Made by a program: the position numbers and the translations under genes | Shown: positions 16,415-23,289 of the stretch, one piece after another | How the letters are laid out: every line of letters begins with the position of its first letter | Position numbering within the stretch: the stretch's first letter is position 1 | DNA from: Bacteroidales bacterium UBA1745 | Lineage (GTDB): Bacteria; Bacteroidota; Bacteroidia; Bacteroidales; UBA932 | Direction of reading: 5' to 3' | DNA: 54,682 nt | Assembly (NCBI GenBank): GCA_002314885.1 | Contig: DCHT01000030.1 | Span: 1-54,682 of the forward strand | Notes under the pieces: generated by a model | Databases searched by the model: none | What the model was told of the DNA's origin: nothing | What the model saw: the letters and a program-made list of their open reading frames with translations, nothing else

Positions 16415-17635
16415 TTATTCAGGCATTTGCTCCCGGTAATAGCGGTAAAGGGAGTCGAGGGCCGGGAGGTTCTCCCGCTCGATAGGGACGGCAGGGGGGG
16501 AGTCCAGCTTCAGAGGGTTGATCGGCGAGCCGTTCTTCCACACGCGGAAGTCGAGGTGCGGGCCGGTGGAGCGTCCGGTGGATCCGACGTAACCGATGAC
16601 CTGGCCCTGGGACACGTGGGCCCCGGCCTTGATGCCGGCTCCGTACTTGGAGAGGTGGAGATAGGCGGTGACGTACTCGGAATTGTGGCGTATCTTGACC
16701 ATATTGCCGGCCGCGCCGTTGTAGCCCGCACTTATGACGGTGCCGTCGCCTATGGACCAGACAGGAGTGCCGGTCGCCGCCGCGTAGTCCACTGCCAGGT
16801 GCGGCTGCACCTTCCTGGTCACCGGATGGAGGCGGTGGTTCGTATAGCCGGAGCTGATGCGCCTGAAGTTCAGAGGGGCCTTGAGGAAGGCTTTCTTCAT
16901 ACTCTCGCCCTTCTCGTTCCAGTAGATGTTGCCCCCGTCGCCCTGGTCATACATAATCGCAGGCAGTTCCTTGCCGCCGTGGTTGCATATCGCGAAATAG
17001 ACCGTGTCCACGCTGATCACTTCGCCCTCGCAGAGCGTCTCTTCGTATATCATACGGAAGCGGTCGCCCTTCTGCAGGCCGAAGAAATCGACTGTCCACG
17101 CGTATATATCATATAGTTTGTAGGCCGCCTCGGTCGAATAACCGGCCTCCAGCATATCTGCGATCAGGGCCGAATTGATGGTCACGTCCGCGGTCCGCCT
17201 GACCTTCTCCACCGGCTTGGTCACCTTCCAGACCGCGAGGGAATCGAAGCAGCGGAAGACGGTCGCGTCCAGGCGGTTGTTGTGATAAACCATATAGTGC
17301 AGGCTCTTCAGGGAATCTGCGGTGTAATATGCCTCATAGCGGTTGCCGGCCCTCAGCTTCCTCTCGTCAAAGACTCCTCTTCCTGCCGTGAGCAGCCCGT
17401 ATGAGCGCGAAGCCGGCATACCGAGGCGGGCCATCAGGGTGGTGAAGCAGTCCCCGGACGCGACGCAGCCCTCCTCGATGAGCAGGGTGTCGGTCAGGAA
17501 ACCGAGGGGATATATGGTGTCTTTCTGTGCTTCCTCGCCGCCGCGCCTGCCTCCGTGGCCCCCGCAGGAACAAAGGAGCGCGACACTGGCAACGATAGCC
17601 ACAATATGGAATATTATTCTTTTGATGGGGCGCAT
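16415..17635 (-). CDS. M23-family peptidase, predicted lipoprotein
   Basis: Predicted periplasmic peptidoglycan endopeptidase (LytM/M23 fold) attached by a lipid. 406 aa from the ATG at 17633-17635, which gives MRPIKRIIFHIVAIVA and then a lipobox LLCSCGG (Cys near residue 23). Earlier in-frame starts would put 36 odd residues before the signal peptide. The C-terminal M23 domain (about residues 290-385) has HRLHPVTRK, HLAVDYAA, YLHLSKYG and GPHLDFRVWKNG. The last motif is HLD rather than HxH, a form I associate with Bacteroidota members. The N-terminal half resembles the helper domain of multidomain M23 proteins. It is transcribed alone and ends at a terminator. Confidence 0.88.
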   Translation of the reverse strand: MRPIKRIIFHIVAIVASVALLCSCGGHGGRRGGEEAQKDTIYPLGFLTDTLLIEEGCVASGDCFTTLMARLGMPASRSYGLLTAGRGVFDERKLRAGNRYEAYYTADSLKSLHYMVYHNNRLDATVFRCFDSLAVWKVTKPVEKVRRTADVTINSALIADMLEAGYSTEAAYKLYDIYAWTVDFFGLQKGDRFRMIYEETLCEGEVISVDTVYFAICNHGGKELPAIMYDQGDGGNIYWNEKGESMKKAFLKAPLNFRRISSGYTNHRLHPVTRKVQPHLAVDYAAATGTPVWSIGDGTVISAGYNGAAGNMVKIRHNSEYVTAYLHLSKYGAGIKAGAHVSQGQVIGYVGSTGRSTGPHLDFRVWKNGSPINPLKLDSPPAVPIERENLPALDSLYRYYREQMPE

Positions 17636-17656
17636 ATTCGTATATTTTCCGTCTCG

Positions 17657-17688
17657 CAAAGTTAAGACTTTATGAAAGAATTGCGAAA
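17657..17688 (-). promoter_or_regulatory. Promoter of the M23 peptidase gene
   Basis: The minus strand has TAACTTTG (17664-17657), matching TAnnTTTG, with TTTC (17688-17685) 20 bases upstream as a near -33 element. It faces the barrel gene's promoter, so both divergent genes draw on about 55 shared bases. Confidence 0.55.
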
Positions 17689-17711
17689 TCGGATAATAAT
17701 TGTTAGGTTTG
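17681..17711 (+). promoter_or_regulatory. Promoter of the small outer-membrane barrel gene
   Basis: TAGGTTTG (17704-17711) matches the -7 consensus; TTGC (17681-17684) sits 19 bases upstream as an imperfect -33 element. Transcription would start near 17717, about 46 bases before the ATG. Confidence 0.55.
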
Positions 17712-17762
17712 CCACATATATGCACTTGATAATCAATTAACAACTAATAATTATCTATTCCT

Positions 17763-18341
17763 ATGAAAGCAAAAGCACTTGTGATCGCAGCCGTTGCACT
17801 CTTCGTGTCGGCTTCTTCATTTGCTCAGAAGAACCTCCCTGCAGACTTCACCCACGATGGTTTCTTTTCAGTCGGCGTTGGTGCAAACCTCGGCCTTGAG
17901 GGCGTCCTCAGCCACGCATTCAACAGCGGTATCGCTCCTGTAGTTACCGTCAACCTCGGTAAGTGGTGCACTCCTAGCGTCGGTTTCCGCGTTGGTTACG
18001 AAGGCTTCAAGACCAGGACCAAGACTGACTGGCTCAACAACAATGCATTCCACGCAGACGTTCTCTGGAACGTGCTCAACACTTTCACTCCATACGACAA
18101 GGCTCGCTTCTACAGCGTATGCCCTTATCTCCAGGGTGGCTTTATGACCGGTAAGGACACTGGTACCGCACTCGCAGGTGGCGCCGGCCTCCTCAATATC
18201 TTCCGCATCAATGACCGTTTCGCAATCGACCTCGACCTCCGCGGTTCATTCGTGAAGGGTGAACAGGTAGGTGGCGACGGCCGTTCCGCAATCGGTTCAA
18301 TCACAGTTGGTCTCCAGATCAACCTCCCTGCAGCTCGCTAA
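17763..18341 (+). CDS. Small outer-membrane beta-barrel protein
   Basis: 192 aa with a clear signal peptide (MKAKALVIAAVALFVSASSF, cleavage after SSFA-Q). The rest alternates in short amphipathic strands (FFSVGVGANLGLEG, SVGFRVGYEG, GSITVGLQINL), as in OmpA/OmpX-like barrels of Bacteroidota. The protein ends in LPAAR rather than the aromatic residue normal for barrels. No substrate can be inferred. It is a single-gene unit with its own promoter and a strong terminator, divergent from the M23 peptidase. Confidence 0.72.
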   Translation: MKAKALVIAAVALFVSASSFAQKNLPADFTHDGFFSVGVGANLGLEGVLSHAFNSGIAPVVTVNLGKWCTPSVGFRVGYEGFKTRTKTDWLNNNAFHADVLWNVLNTFTPYDKARFYSVCPYLQGGFMTGKDTGTALAGGAGLLNIFRINDRFAIDLDLRGSFVKGEQVGGDGRSAIGSITVGLQINLPAAR

Positions 18342-18362
18342 TTCTCAGTGATGATATATTCG

Positions 18363-18388
18363 AAAGGACGGCCGGAAGGTCGTCCTTT
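18363..18388 (+). terminator. Intrinsic terminator after the barrel gene
   Basis: AAAGGACG pairs with CGTCCTTT and continues inward as GCC/GGT around a GGAA tetraloop, an 11-bp stem followed by TTTTG. The T-tract doubles as part of the glpK promoter. Confidence 0.85.
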
Positions 18389-18416
18389 TGAGTATCCGCT
18401 ATTTTTGCTATATTTG
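18387..18416 (+). promoter_or_regulatory. Promoter of glpKF
   Basis: TTTG (18387-18390), 18 bases, then TATATTTG (18409-18416): both elements match the Bacteroidota consensus. The leader to the glpK ATG is only about 15 bases. The -33 element overlaps the upstream terminator's T-tract. I see no operator in the leader. Confidence 0.75.
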
Positions 18417-18437
18417 CCTTACTAATAACCTCTCAAT

Positions 18438-19922
18438 ATGGACAAATACATCCTCGCCCTCGATCAGGGCACCAGCAGCTCCAGGGCCATAGTCTTCGAC
18501 AAGGAAGGCCGCAGCTGCGCAATAAGCCAGAAGGAATTCACCCAATATTTCCCGAAACCGGGCTGGGTTGAGCACGACCCAATGGAGATCTGGTCATCCG
18601 AGGCAGCCGTGATCGCGGAGGCCATCACCAAGATAGGCATCAACGGAACCAATATCGCCGGCATAGGCATTACCAACCAGAGGGAGACCACCATCGTCTG
18701 GGACGCCGAGACTTCAGAACCGATCTACAACGCCATCGTGTGGCAGGACCGCCGTACCAGTGAGTACTGCGACAGCCTCAAGGCCCAGGGCCTGACCGAC
18801 AGGATACGCGAGAAGACAGGCCTCATCATCGATGCCTACTTCAGCGGCCCCAAGATACGCTGGATGCTCGAGAACGTGCCGGGAGCGCGCGAGAAGGCAG
18901 AGGCGGGCAAACTCCGCTTCGGCACCGTGGACACCTGGCTCATCTGGATGCTCACCAAGGGAGAAGTACACGTGACAGACGTTTCCAACGCCTCACGTAC
19001 TATGTTATATAATATAAAGGAACTCTGCTGGGACAAGGAACTCCTCGACCTGCTCGGCATTCCTGAGTCTATGATGCCTAAGGTATGCTCATCCAGCGAG
19101 GTCTATGGCCACACCAAGACCACCCTCTTCGCCCACGAGGTGCCTATCGCCGGCATTGCAGGCGACCAGCAGGCAGCCCTCTTCGGCCAGATGTGCACCG
19201 AGCCGGGCGCAGTGAAGAACACCTACGGCACCGGCTGCTTCCTCCTGATGAACACAGGCGAGACTCCGATTATGTCCAGGAACAACCTCCTCACCACCAT
19301 TGCCTGGAAGATAGGCGACAAGGTCAGCTACGCCCTCGAAGGCTCCATCTTCGTGGCCGGATCAGTGGTGCAGTGGCTGCGCGACGGACTCGGAATCATC
19401 AAGTCTTCATCCGAGGTTGAGGCCCTCGCTGCCAGCGTACCTGACAACGGCGGAGTCTATTTCGTACCGGCCCTCACCGGCCTCGGCGCTCCATATTGGG
19501 ACCAGTACGCCAAGGGCAGTCTCAACGGCATCACCCGTGGCACCACTGCCGCCCACATCGCACGTGCCGCCCTCGAGGGCATCGCTTTCCAGACTATGGA
19601 CATCGTGAACGCGATGGAGAAGGACGCAGGCGTGCCTCTGAAGGAACTCAAGGTCGACGGCGGTGCTTCCCGCAACAACCTTATGATGCAGTTCCAGGCC
19701 GACGTGCTCGGTGCGGAGGTCATACGTCCGGTCGTGACCGAAACCACTGCAATGGGTGCCGCCTACCTCGCGGGCCTCGCCGTGGGCTACTGGGACAGCC
19801 TCGAAGAAATCCGCCAGCAGTGGGCAGTGGACCGCAAGTTCGAGCCTGCTATGCCTGAGGCAGAAGTCGCTGCAGCCAAGAAGGGCTGGGCAGACGCCAT
19901 TTCCAGAACATTAACCAAATAA
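18438..19922 (+). CDS. glpK: Glycerol kinase
   Basis: Phosphorylates glycerol to sn-glycerol 3-phosphate with ATP (FGGY family, cytoplasm). 494 aa, full length. It starts MDKYILALDQGTSSSRAIVF (phosphate-1). Other marks are the GITNQRETTIVWD substrate region, GIAGDQQAALFGQ (phosphate-2), NTYGTGCFLLMNTG, and the adenosine motif VDGGASRNNLMMQFQAD. glpF follows after 12 bases, so uptake and trapping of glycerol are one operon. No glycerol-3-phosphate dehydrogenase is in the window. Confidence 0.97.
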   Translation: MDKYILALDQGTSSSRAIVFDKEGRSCAISQKEFTQYFPKPGWVEHDPMEIWSSEAAVIAEAITKIGINGTNIAGIGITNQRETTIVWDAETSEPIYNAIVWQDRRTSEYCDSLKAQGLTDRIREKTGLIIDAYFSGPKIRWMLENVPGAREKAEAGKLRFGTVDTWLIWMLTKGEVHVTDVSNASRTMLYNIKELCWDKELLDLLGIPESMMPKVCSSSEVYGHTKTTLFAHEVPIAGIAGDQQAALFGQMCTEPGAVKNTYGTGCFLLMNTGETPIMSRNNLLTTIAWKIGDKVSYALEGSIFVAGSVVQWLRDGLGIIKSSSEVEALAASVPDNGGVYFVPALTGLGAPYWDQYAKGSLNGITRGTTAAHIARAALEGIAFQTMDIVNAMEKDAGVPLKELKVDGGASRNNLMMQFQADVLGAEVIRPVVTETTAMGAAYLAGLAVGYWDSLEEIRQQWAVDRKFEPAMPEAEVAAAKKGWADAISRTLTK

Positions 19923-19934
19923 CACAGAAATATT

Positions 19935-20717
19935 ATGTCATTCTTCCACGAAATCATACAACCTTGTGTGTTCGAGTTCATTGGAACTTTCATTCTCATA
20001 CTCCTCGGTGACGGCGTCGTAGCAGGTTGCTGCCTCAAGAAGTCCAAGGGAGAGGGCAGTGGCTGGGTAGTGATCACCCTCGCCTGGGGCTTTGCCGTGA
20101 TGTGCGGCGTGTTCATCGCAGGCCCTCAGTCAGGCGCCCACCTCAACCCTGCAGTCAGCCTCGGTCTGGCCATCTTCGGCTCCTTCAAGTGGTCTTATGT
20201 GCTGCCATATATCATCGCCCAGATGCTCGGTGCCTTCTGCGGTGCCCTCCTGGTATATGCGATTTACAAGGATCATTTCGATGCAACTGAGGATCCTGCC
20301 ACCAAACTGGGCGTGTTCTGCACCGGTCCTGCCATCCGCAATTACGGCCGCAACGTCCTCGGCGAGTTCGTCGGCACCTGGCTCCTCGTATTCTGCATCA
20401 TCGCCTTCGCGACCAACGCCAACACGCCTTCGGTGGACGTGCGCAATCTCGCCCTCGGCGTGGATATGCTCCCTGTAGGCCTCGGCAGTTCCGGAGCCTT
20501 CCCTGTGACTATGCTGATTATGGCAATCGGTATGTCCCTCGGTGGTGTGACCGGCTATGCCATCAACCCTGCCCGTGACCTCGCTCCACGTCTCGCCCAC
20601 GCCATCCTCCCAATCAAGGGCAAAGGCACCAGCGACTGGCAGTACAGCTGGGTTCCGGTCGTCGCCCCTCTCGCCGGCGCCGCCTTCGCAGCCCTCTGCG
20701 GTCTGCTCTTGTTCTAA
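19935..20717 (+). CDS. glpF: Glycerol facilitator (aquaglyceroporin)
   Basis: Membrane channel of the MIP family for passive glycerol entry. 260 aa, six membrane helices. The two half-helix motifs are SGAHLNPAVSLG and GYAINPARDLAPR. NPA followed by Arg-Asp is the glycerol-facilitator form, as opposed to NPARS in water channels. It is second in the glpKF operon, which ends at an unusual repeat-bearing hairpin shared with the convergent miaB. Confidence 0.95.
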   Translation: MSFFHEIIQPCVFEFIGTFILILLGDGVVAGCCLKKSKGEGSGWVVITLAWGFAVMCGVFIAGPQSGAHLNPAVSLGLAIFGSFKWSYVLPYIIAQMLGAFCGALLVYAIYKDHFDATEDPATKLGVFCTGPAIRNYGRNVLGEFVGTWLLVFCIIAFATNANTPSVDVRNLALGVDMLPVGLGSSGAFPVTMLIMAIGMSLGGVTGYAINPARDLAPRLAHAILPIKGKGTSDWQYSWVPVVAPLAGAAFAALCGLLLF

Positions 20718-20732
20718 CAGACTGTAGTCTGT
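20717..20732. repeat. Short palindrome at the glpF stop codon
   Basis: ACAGACT and AGTCTGT form a perfect 7-bp inverted repeat around GT, starting on the last base of the glpF stop codon TAA. It may add to 3' end formation; its function is unknown. Confidence 0.45.
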
Positions 20733-20734
20733 CT

Positions 20735-20794
20735 CAAAAAACGATGACTGTTGGCAAACCCAACCAAAAAACGATGACTGTTGGCAAACCCAAC
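20735..20794. repeat. Perfect 30-bp tandem duplication
   Basis: Bases 20735-20764 and 20765-20794 are identical and directly adjacent. Each copy carries the left arm of the terminator hairpin (AACGATGACTGTTGG); the right arm occurs once, at 20790-20804. The duplication therefore supplies two competing left arms. With only two copies and no spacer it is not a CRISPR remnant. Confidence 0.9.
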
Positions 20795-20806
20795 AGTCAT
20801 CGTTTT
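20768..20806. terminator. Bidirectional terminator between glpF and miaB
   Basis: A perfect 17-bp stem (20768-20784 with 20790-20806) encloses a five-base loop, CAAAC. The stem base is AAAA/TTTT, giving T-runs in both directions. It lies between the convergent ends of glpF and miaB. Confidence 0.85.
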
Positions 20807-20826
20807 GTTGACTGTTACGCAGAAAA

Positions 20827-22167
20827 CTAAGCTAACTTGCAGATCAGCGTGGCTGGGGTGGCGTCGATGACCGTGACCTCCACGTAGTCGCCGACCTTGT
20901 GGGTCTTGTCGGGCCAGACGCACATCATATAGTTGCCTGCGCGGCCGCAGAGCTCGTCCGGAGTCTTCTTGGAAGGACCTTCCACAAGCACCTTGAGTGT
21001 CTTGCCTATCTGCTCCTTATAGCGGATGAAGCCCATCCTGCCCTGGAGCTCGATGATCTCGTTGAGGCGCCTGGTCTTCACGTCCTGAGGGATGTCGTCC
21101 TCGTATTTCTTGGATGCGAGGGTGCCCGGACGCTCTGAATATGCGAACATAAACGCCGCGTCGAACTTCACCAGCTCGAAGAGGCTGAGAGTGTCCTGGT
21201 GGTCCTGCTCGCTCTCGCCGCAGAAGCCCGCGATGACGTCGGTGGTGAGGCCGCAGTCAGGCACGATCTCGCGTATGCGGGCCACGCGGTCGAGGTACCA
21301 CTGACGGGTGTATTTGCGCCTCATCTTCTCCAGCATCACATCGCTGCCGGACTGGACGGGGAAGTGGATGTGGTTGCAGACGTTCTCGTACTTCGCCATA
21401 GTGAAGAGCACCTCGTCGGTGATGTCGGATGGGTAGGAAGTGGAGAAGCGCACCCTGAGTTCAGGGCTGATGAGAGCCACCATCTCGAGCAATTGAGCGA
21501 AACTTACGCTCTCGCCGGCGTGTTCAGGACAATCCTCCGGAGCCTTCCAGAGATAGCTGTCCACGTTCTGGCCCAGGAGGCTGACCTCCTTGTAGCCCTT
21601 GGAGAAGACGTCCCTGGCCTCGGCCACGATGGTATAAGGGTCGCGGCTGCGCTCGGCACCGCGGGTGTAAGGCACGACGCAGTATGAACAGCAGTTGTTG
21701 CAGCCCCTCATTATGGAAATATAGGCGCTCAGGCCGTTGTGGTCCATACGGACAGGGGTGATGTCGTCGTAGGTCTCGGTCCTGGAGAGCTGCACCTCGA
21801 TCTGCGGATTGCCCGGAGTGACGGCAGCCACCATTGCAGGCAGGCTGCGGTAGGCGTCAGGGCCTGCCACGAGGTCCACGATCCTGCCCTCGAGCAGCTT
21901 GTCCTTGAGCCTCTCGGCCATACATCCCAGGATGCCGATGATGACGCCGGGACGTTTCTTCTTCTCAAGTCTGAAGACGTCGATGCGGCCGTGCACCCTC
22001 TGCTCGGCATTCTCCCTGATGGAACAGGTGTTTGCAAGTATGAGGTCGGCCTCGCCCATATCGGTGGTGCGCTCGTAGCCGACTCCCTGCAGTATTGACA
22101 GTACGACTTCGCTGTCATTGACATTCATCTGACAGCCGTAGGTCTCGATATATACTTTCTTATTCAT
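20827..22167 (-). CDS. miaB: tRNA-2-methylthio-N6-dimethylallyladenosine synthase
   Basis: Radical-SAM methylthiotransferase that adds the 2-methylthio group to i6A37 in tRNA. 446 aa from the ATG at 22165-22167 (KKVYIETYGCQMNVNDSE follows); an upstream TTG would add three residues and overlap the promoter. The N-terminal cluster cysteines are in YGCQMN, ANTCSIRENA and ILGCMAER. The radical-SAM motif is CNNCCSYC (CxxxCxxC), followed by VPYTRGAERSR. A TRAM domain ends the protein (about residues 380-446). MiaB is favoured over RimO and MtaB by the MNVNDSE and TRGxERSR motifs. It is a single gene with its -7 element only six bases before the ATG. Confidence 0.95.
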   Translation of the reverse strand: MNKKVYIETYGCQMNVNDSEVVLSILQGVGYERTTDMGEADLILANTCSIRENAEQRVHGRIDVFRLEKKKRPGVIIGILGCMAERLKDKLLEGRIVDLVAGPDAYRSLPAMVAAVTPGNPQIEVQLSRTETYDDITPVRMDHNGLSAYISIMRGCNNCCSYCVVPYTRGAERSRDPYTIVAEARDVFSKGYKEVSLLGQNVDSYLWKAPEDCPEHAGESVSFAQLLEMVALISPELRVRFSTSYPSDITDEVLFTMAKYENVCNHIHFPVQSGSDVMLEKMRRKYTRQWYLDRVARIREIVPDCGLTTDVIAGFCGESEQDHQDTLSLFELVKFDAAFMFAYSERPGTLASKKYEDDIPQDVKTRRLNEIIELQGRMGFIRYKEQIGKTLKVLVEGPSKKTPDELCGRAGNYMMCVWPDKTHKVGDYVEVTVIDATPATLICKLA

Positions 22168-22173
22168 AGGCTG

Positions 22174-22181
22174 CAAAGATA
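22174..22181 (-). promoter_or_regulatory. -7 element of miaB, implying a leaderless mRNA
   Basis: The minus strand reads TATCTTTG, then six bases, then the miaB ATG. Transcription would start at or next to the start codon. No good -33 element is visible. Confidence 0.55.
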
Positions 22182-22199
22182 AGATTTAATATTTATATG

Positions 22200-22207
22200 T
22201 ATCTTTG
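22200..22207 (+). promoter_or_regulatory. -7 element of the LEA14-SPOR-rpoN operon
   Basis: TATCTTTG matches TAnnTTTG, 17 bases before the ATG at 22225. The -33 region is weak. It lies back to back with the miaB -7 element, 18 bases away. Confidence 0.5.
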
Positions 22208-22224
22208 CCGTATATTACGAATAT

Positions 22225-22698
22225 ATGAAGTCGCTCAAGAAAATACTCGTATTGCTGATAGCCAGCCTCTTTCTCGCAGGTTGCGGCAAGATCAGCGACA
22301 TACATCTGACCAACTACAAGATCGCCTCAGTCTCCCCGGTGGGACTTCGTGGCCTGGATGTTGCATTGGACCTCGGTATCGACAACCCTTCGCTGCAGTT
22401 CACCGTGTCTGACATCACAGCCGAACTCTTCCGCGACGGCAAGTCGATAGGCACCTACGCCTCGCCTGACCAGGTACTCGTGAAGTCCAAGACCGTGGCG
22501 GAGTACAGGGTGACCGGCAGGATAATGCTGAGCGACGGAGTGTCCCTGATGCAGGTGCTCGGATATCTCTCCAAGTTCAATATGGAGGAATATTCGATCA
22601 GCTACGGGGCGAACGTGAAACTCAAGGGCGGCCTTCACGCAAGGGTGCAGAAGAACAAAGTTCCGCTGAAGGAACTGTTCGAAGAAAAGGAAAAATGA
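22225..22698 (+). CDS. LEA14-like (LEA type 2) lipoprotein
   Basis: 157 aa with a lipoprotein signal (MKSLKKILVLLIASLFLAGC, Cys at residue 20). The mature part has the pattern of LEA14/WHy domains: NYKIASVSPVGLRGLDVALDLGI, then DNPSLQFTVSDITAELFRDG and later KTVAEYRVTGRIML. In this fold a conserved NP follows the first strands. Such proteins are thought to be envelope or stress-associated; no reaction is known. It is first in an apparent operon with a SPOR-like protein (one-base gap) and rpoN. Confidence 0.72.
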   Translation: MKSLKKILVLLIASLFLAGCGKISDIHLTNYKIASVSPVGLRGLDVALDLGIDNPSLQFTVSDITAELFRDGKSIGTYASPDQVLVKSKTVAEYRVTGRIMLSDGVSLMQVLGYLSKFNMEEYSISYGANVKLKGGLHARVQKNKVPLKELFEEKEK

Positions 22699-22699
22699 T

Positions 22700-23284
22700 A
22701 TGATGAAGAAACTATACATAATCGCCGCAGCCGTAGCAGCCGCCCTTCTCGGGACGGTCGCCGCTTCTGCGCAGGAGACGGGCAAGACCGTCTCTGAAGG
22801 ATACGAATACGTGGACTCAGTGGTCTATGTGCCTACTGCGTCCGTCGACACCTCCCTCGTGGGCAGGAACATATTCAACGATGTCACCGTGCATCAGTCC
22901 AAGGCCGTGGAGGATGCGATGAGGAACCACCTCAGCCGCAACCGCAACCGCATCATCTCCGGCTACCGCGTCAGGATCTACTTCGACAACGGCCAGAACA
23001 GCCGTGGCGGTTCCGAGGCAGTGCTCAAGAGCTTCCAGTCCAGGTATCCGGGCTATGCCGCATATCGCAACTACGTGAACCCATACTTCAAGGTCACCGT
23101 GGGTGACTTCCGCACCAGGAGCGAGGCTATGCAGCTGCTCCAGAGCATCAAGTATGAGTTCCCTTCCGCCTTCATCGTGAAGGAAAACATCAACTATCCG
23201 GTGGCTGACAAGGCTCACGCATACGACGTGGACACCGTCAAGGTGCTCCGCAAGGTGGCCGCTCCGGATTACTTCAATCTTTAG
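22700..23284 (+). CDS. Secreted SPOR-like domain protein
   Basis: 194 aa. The signal peptide runs to about residue 25 (ALLGTVAASAQ). The C-terminal half (about 95-170) reads GYRVRIYFDNGQNSR, then YPGYAAYRNYVNPYFKVTVG and DFRTRSEAMQLLQSIKYEFP. This fits the beta-alpha-beta repeat and the IGxFxxxxxA-type motif of SPOR domains, which bind denuded septal glycan. No catalytic domain is present. Two Met codons in tandem can serve as the start. It lies five bases before rpoN. A septal or peptidoglycan-binding role is inferred. Confidence 0.68.
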   Translation: MMKKLYIIAAAVAAALLGTVAASAQETGKTVSEGYEYVDSVVYVPTASVDTSLVGRNIFNDVTVHQSKAVEDAMRNHLSRNRNRIISGYRVRIYFDNGQNSRGGSEAVLKSFQSRYPGYAAYRNYVNPYFKVTVGDFRTRSEAMQLLQSIKYEFPSAFIVKENINYPVADKAHAYDVDTVKVLRKVAAPDYFNL

Positions 23285-23289
23285 GAAAT

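Noticed and set aside
20735..20794. Possible CRISPR remnant because of two 30-bp identical repeats
   Set aside because: The units abut with no spacer, there are only two, no cas gene is present, and they form part of a terminator hairpin.
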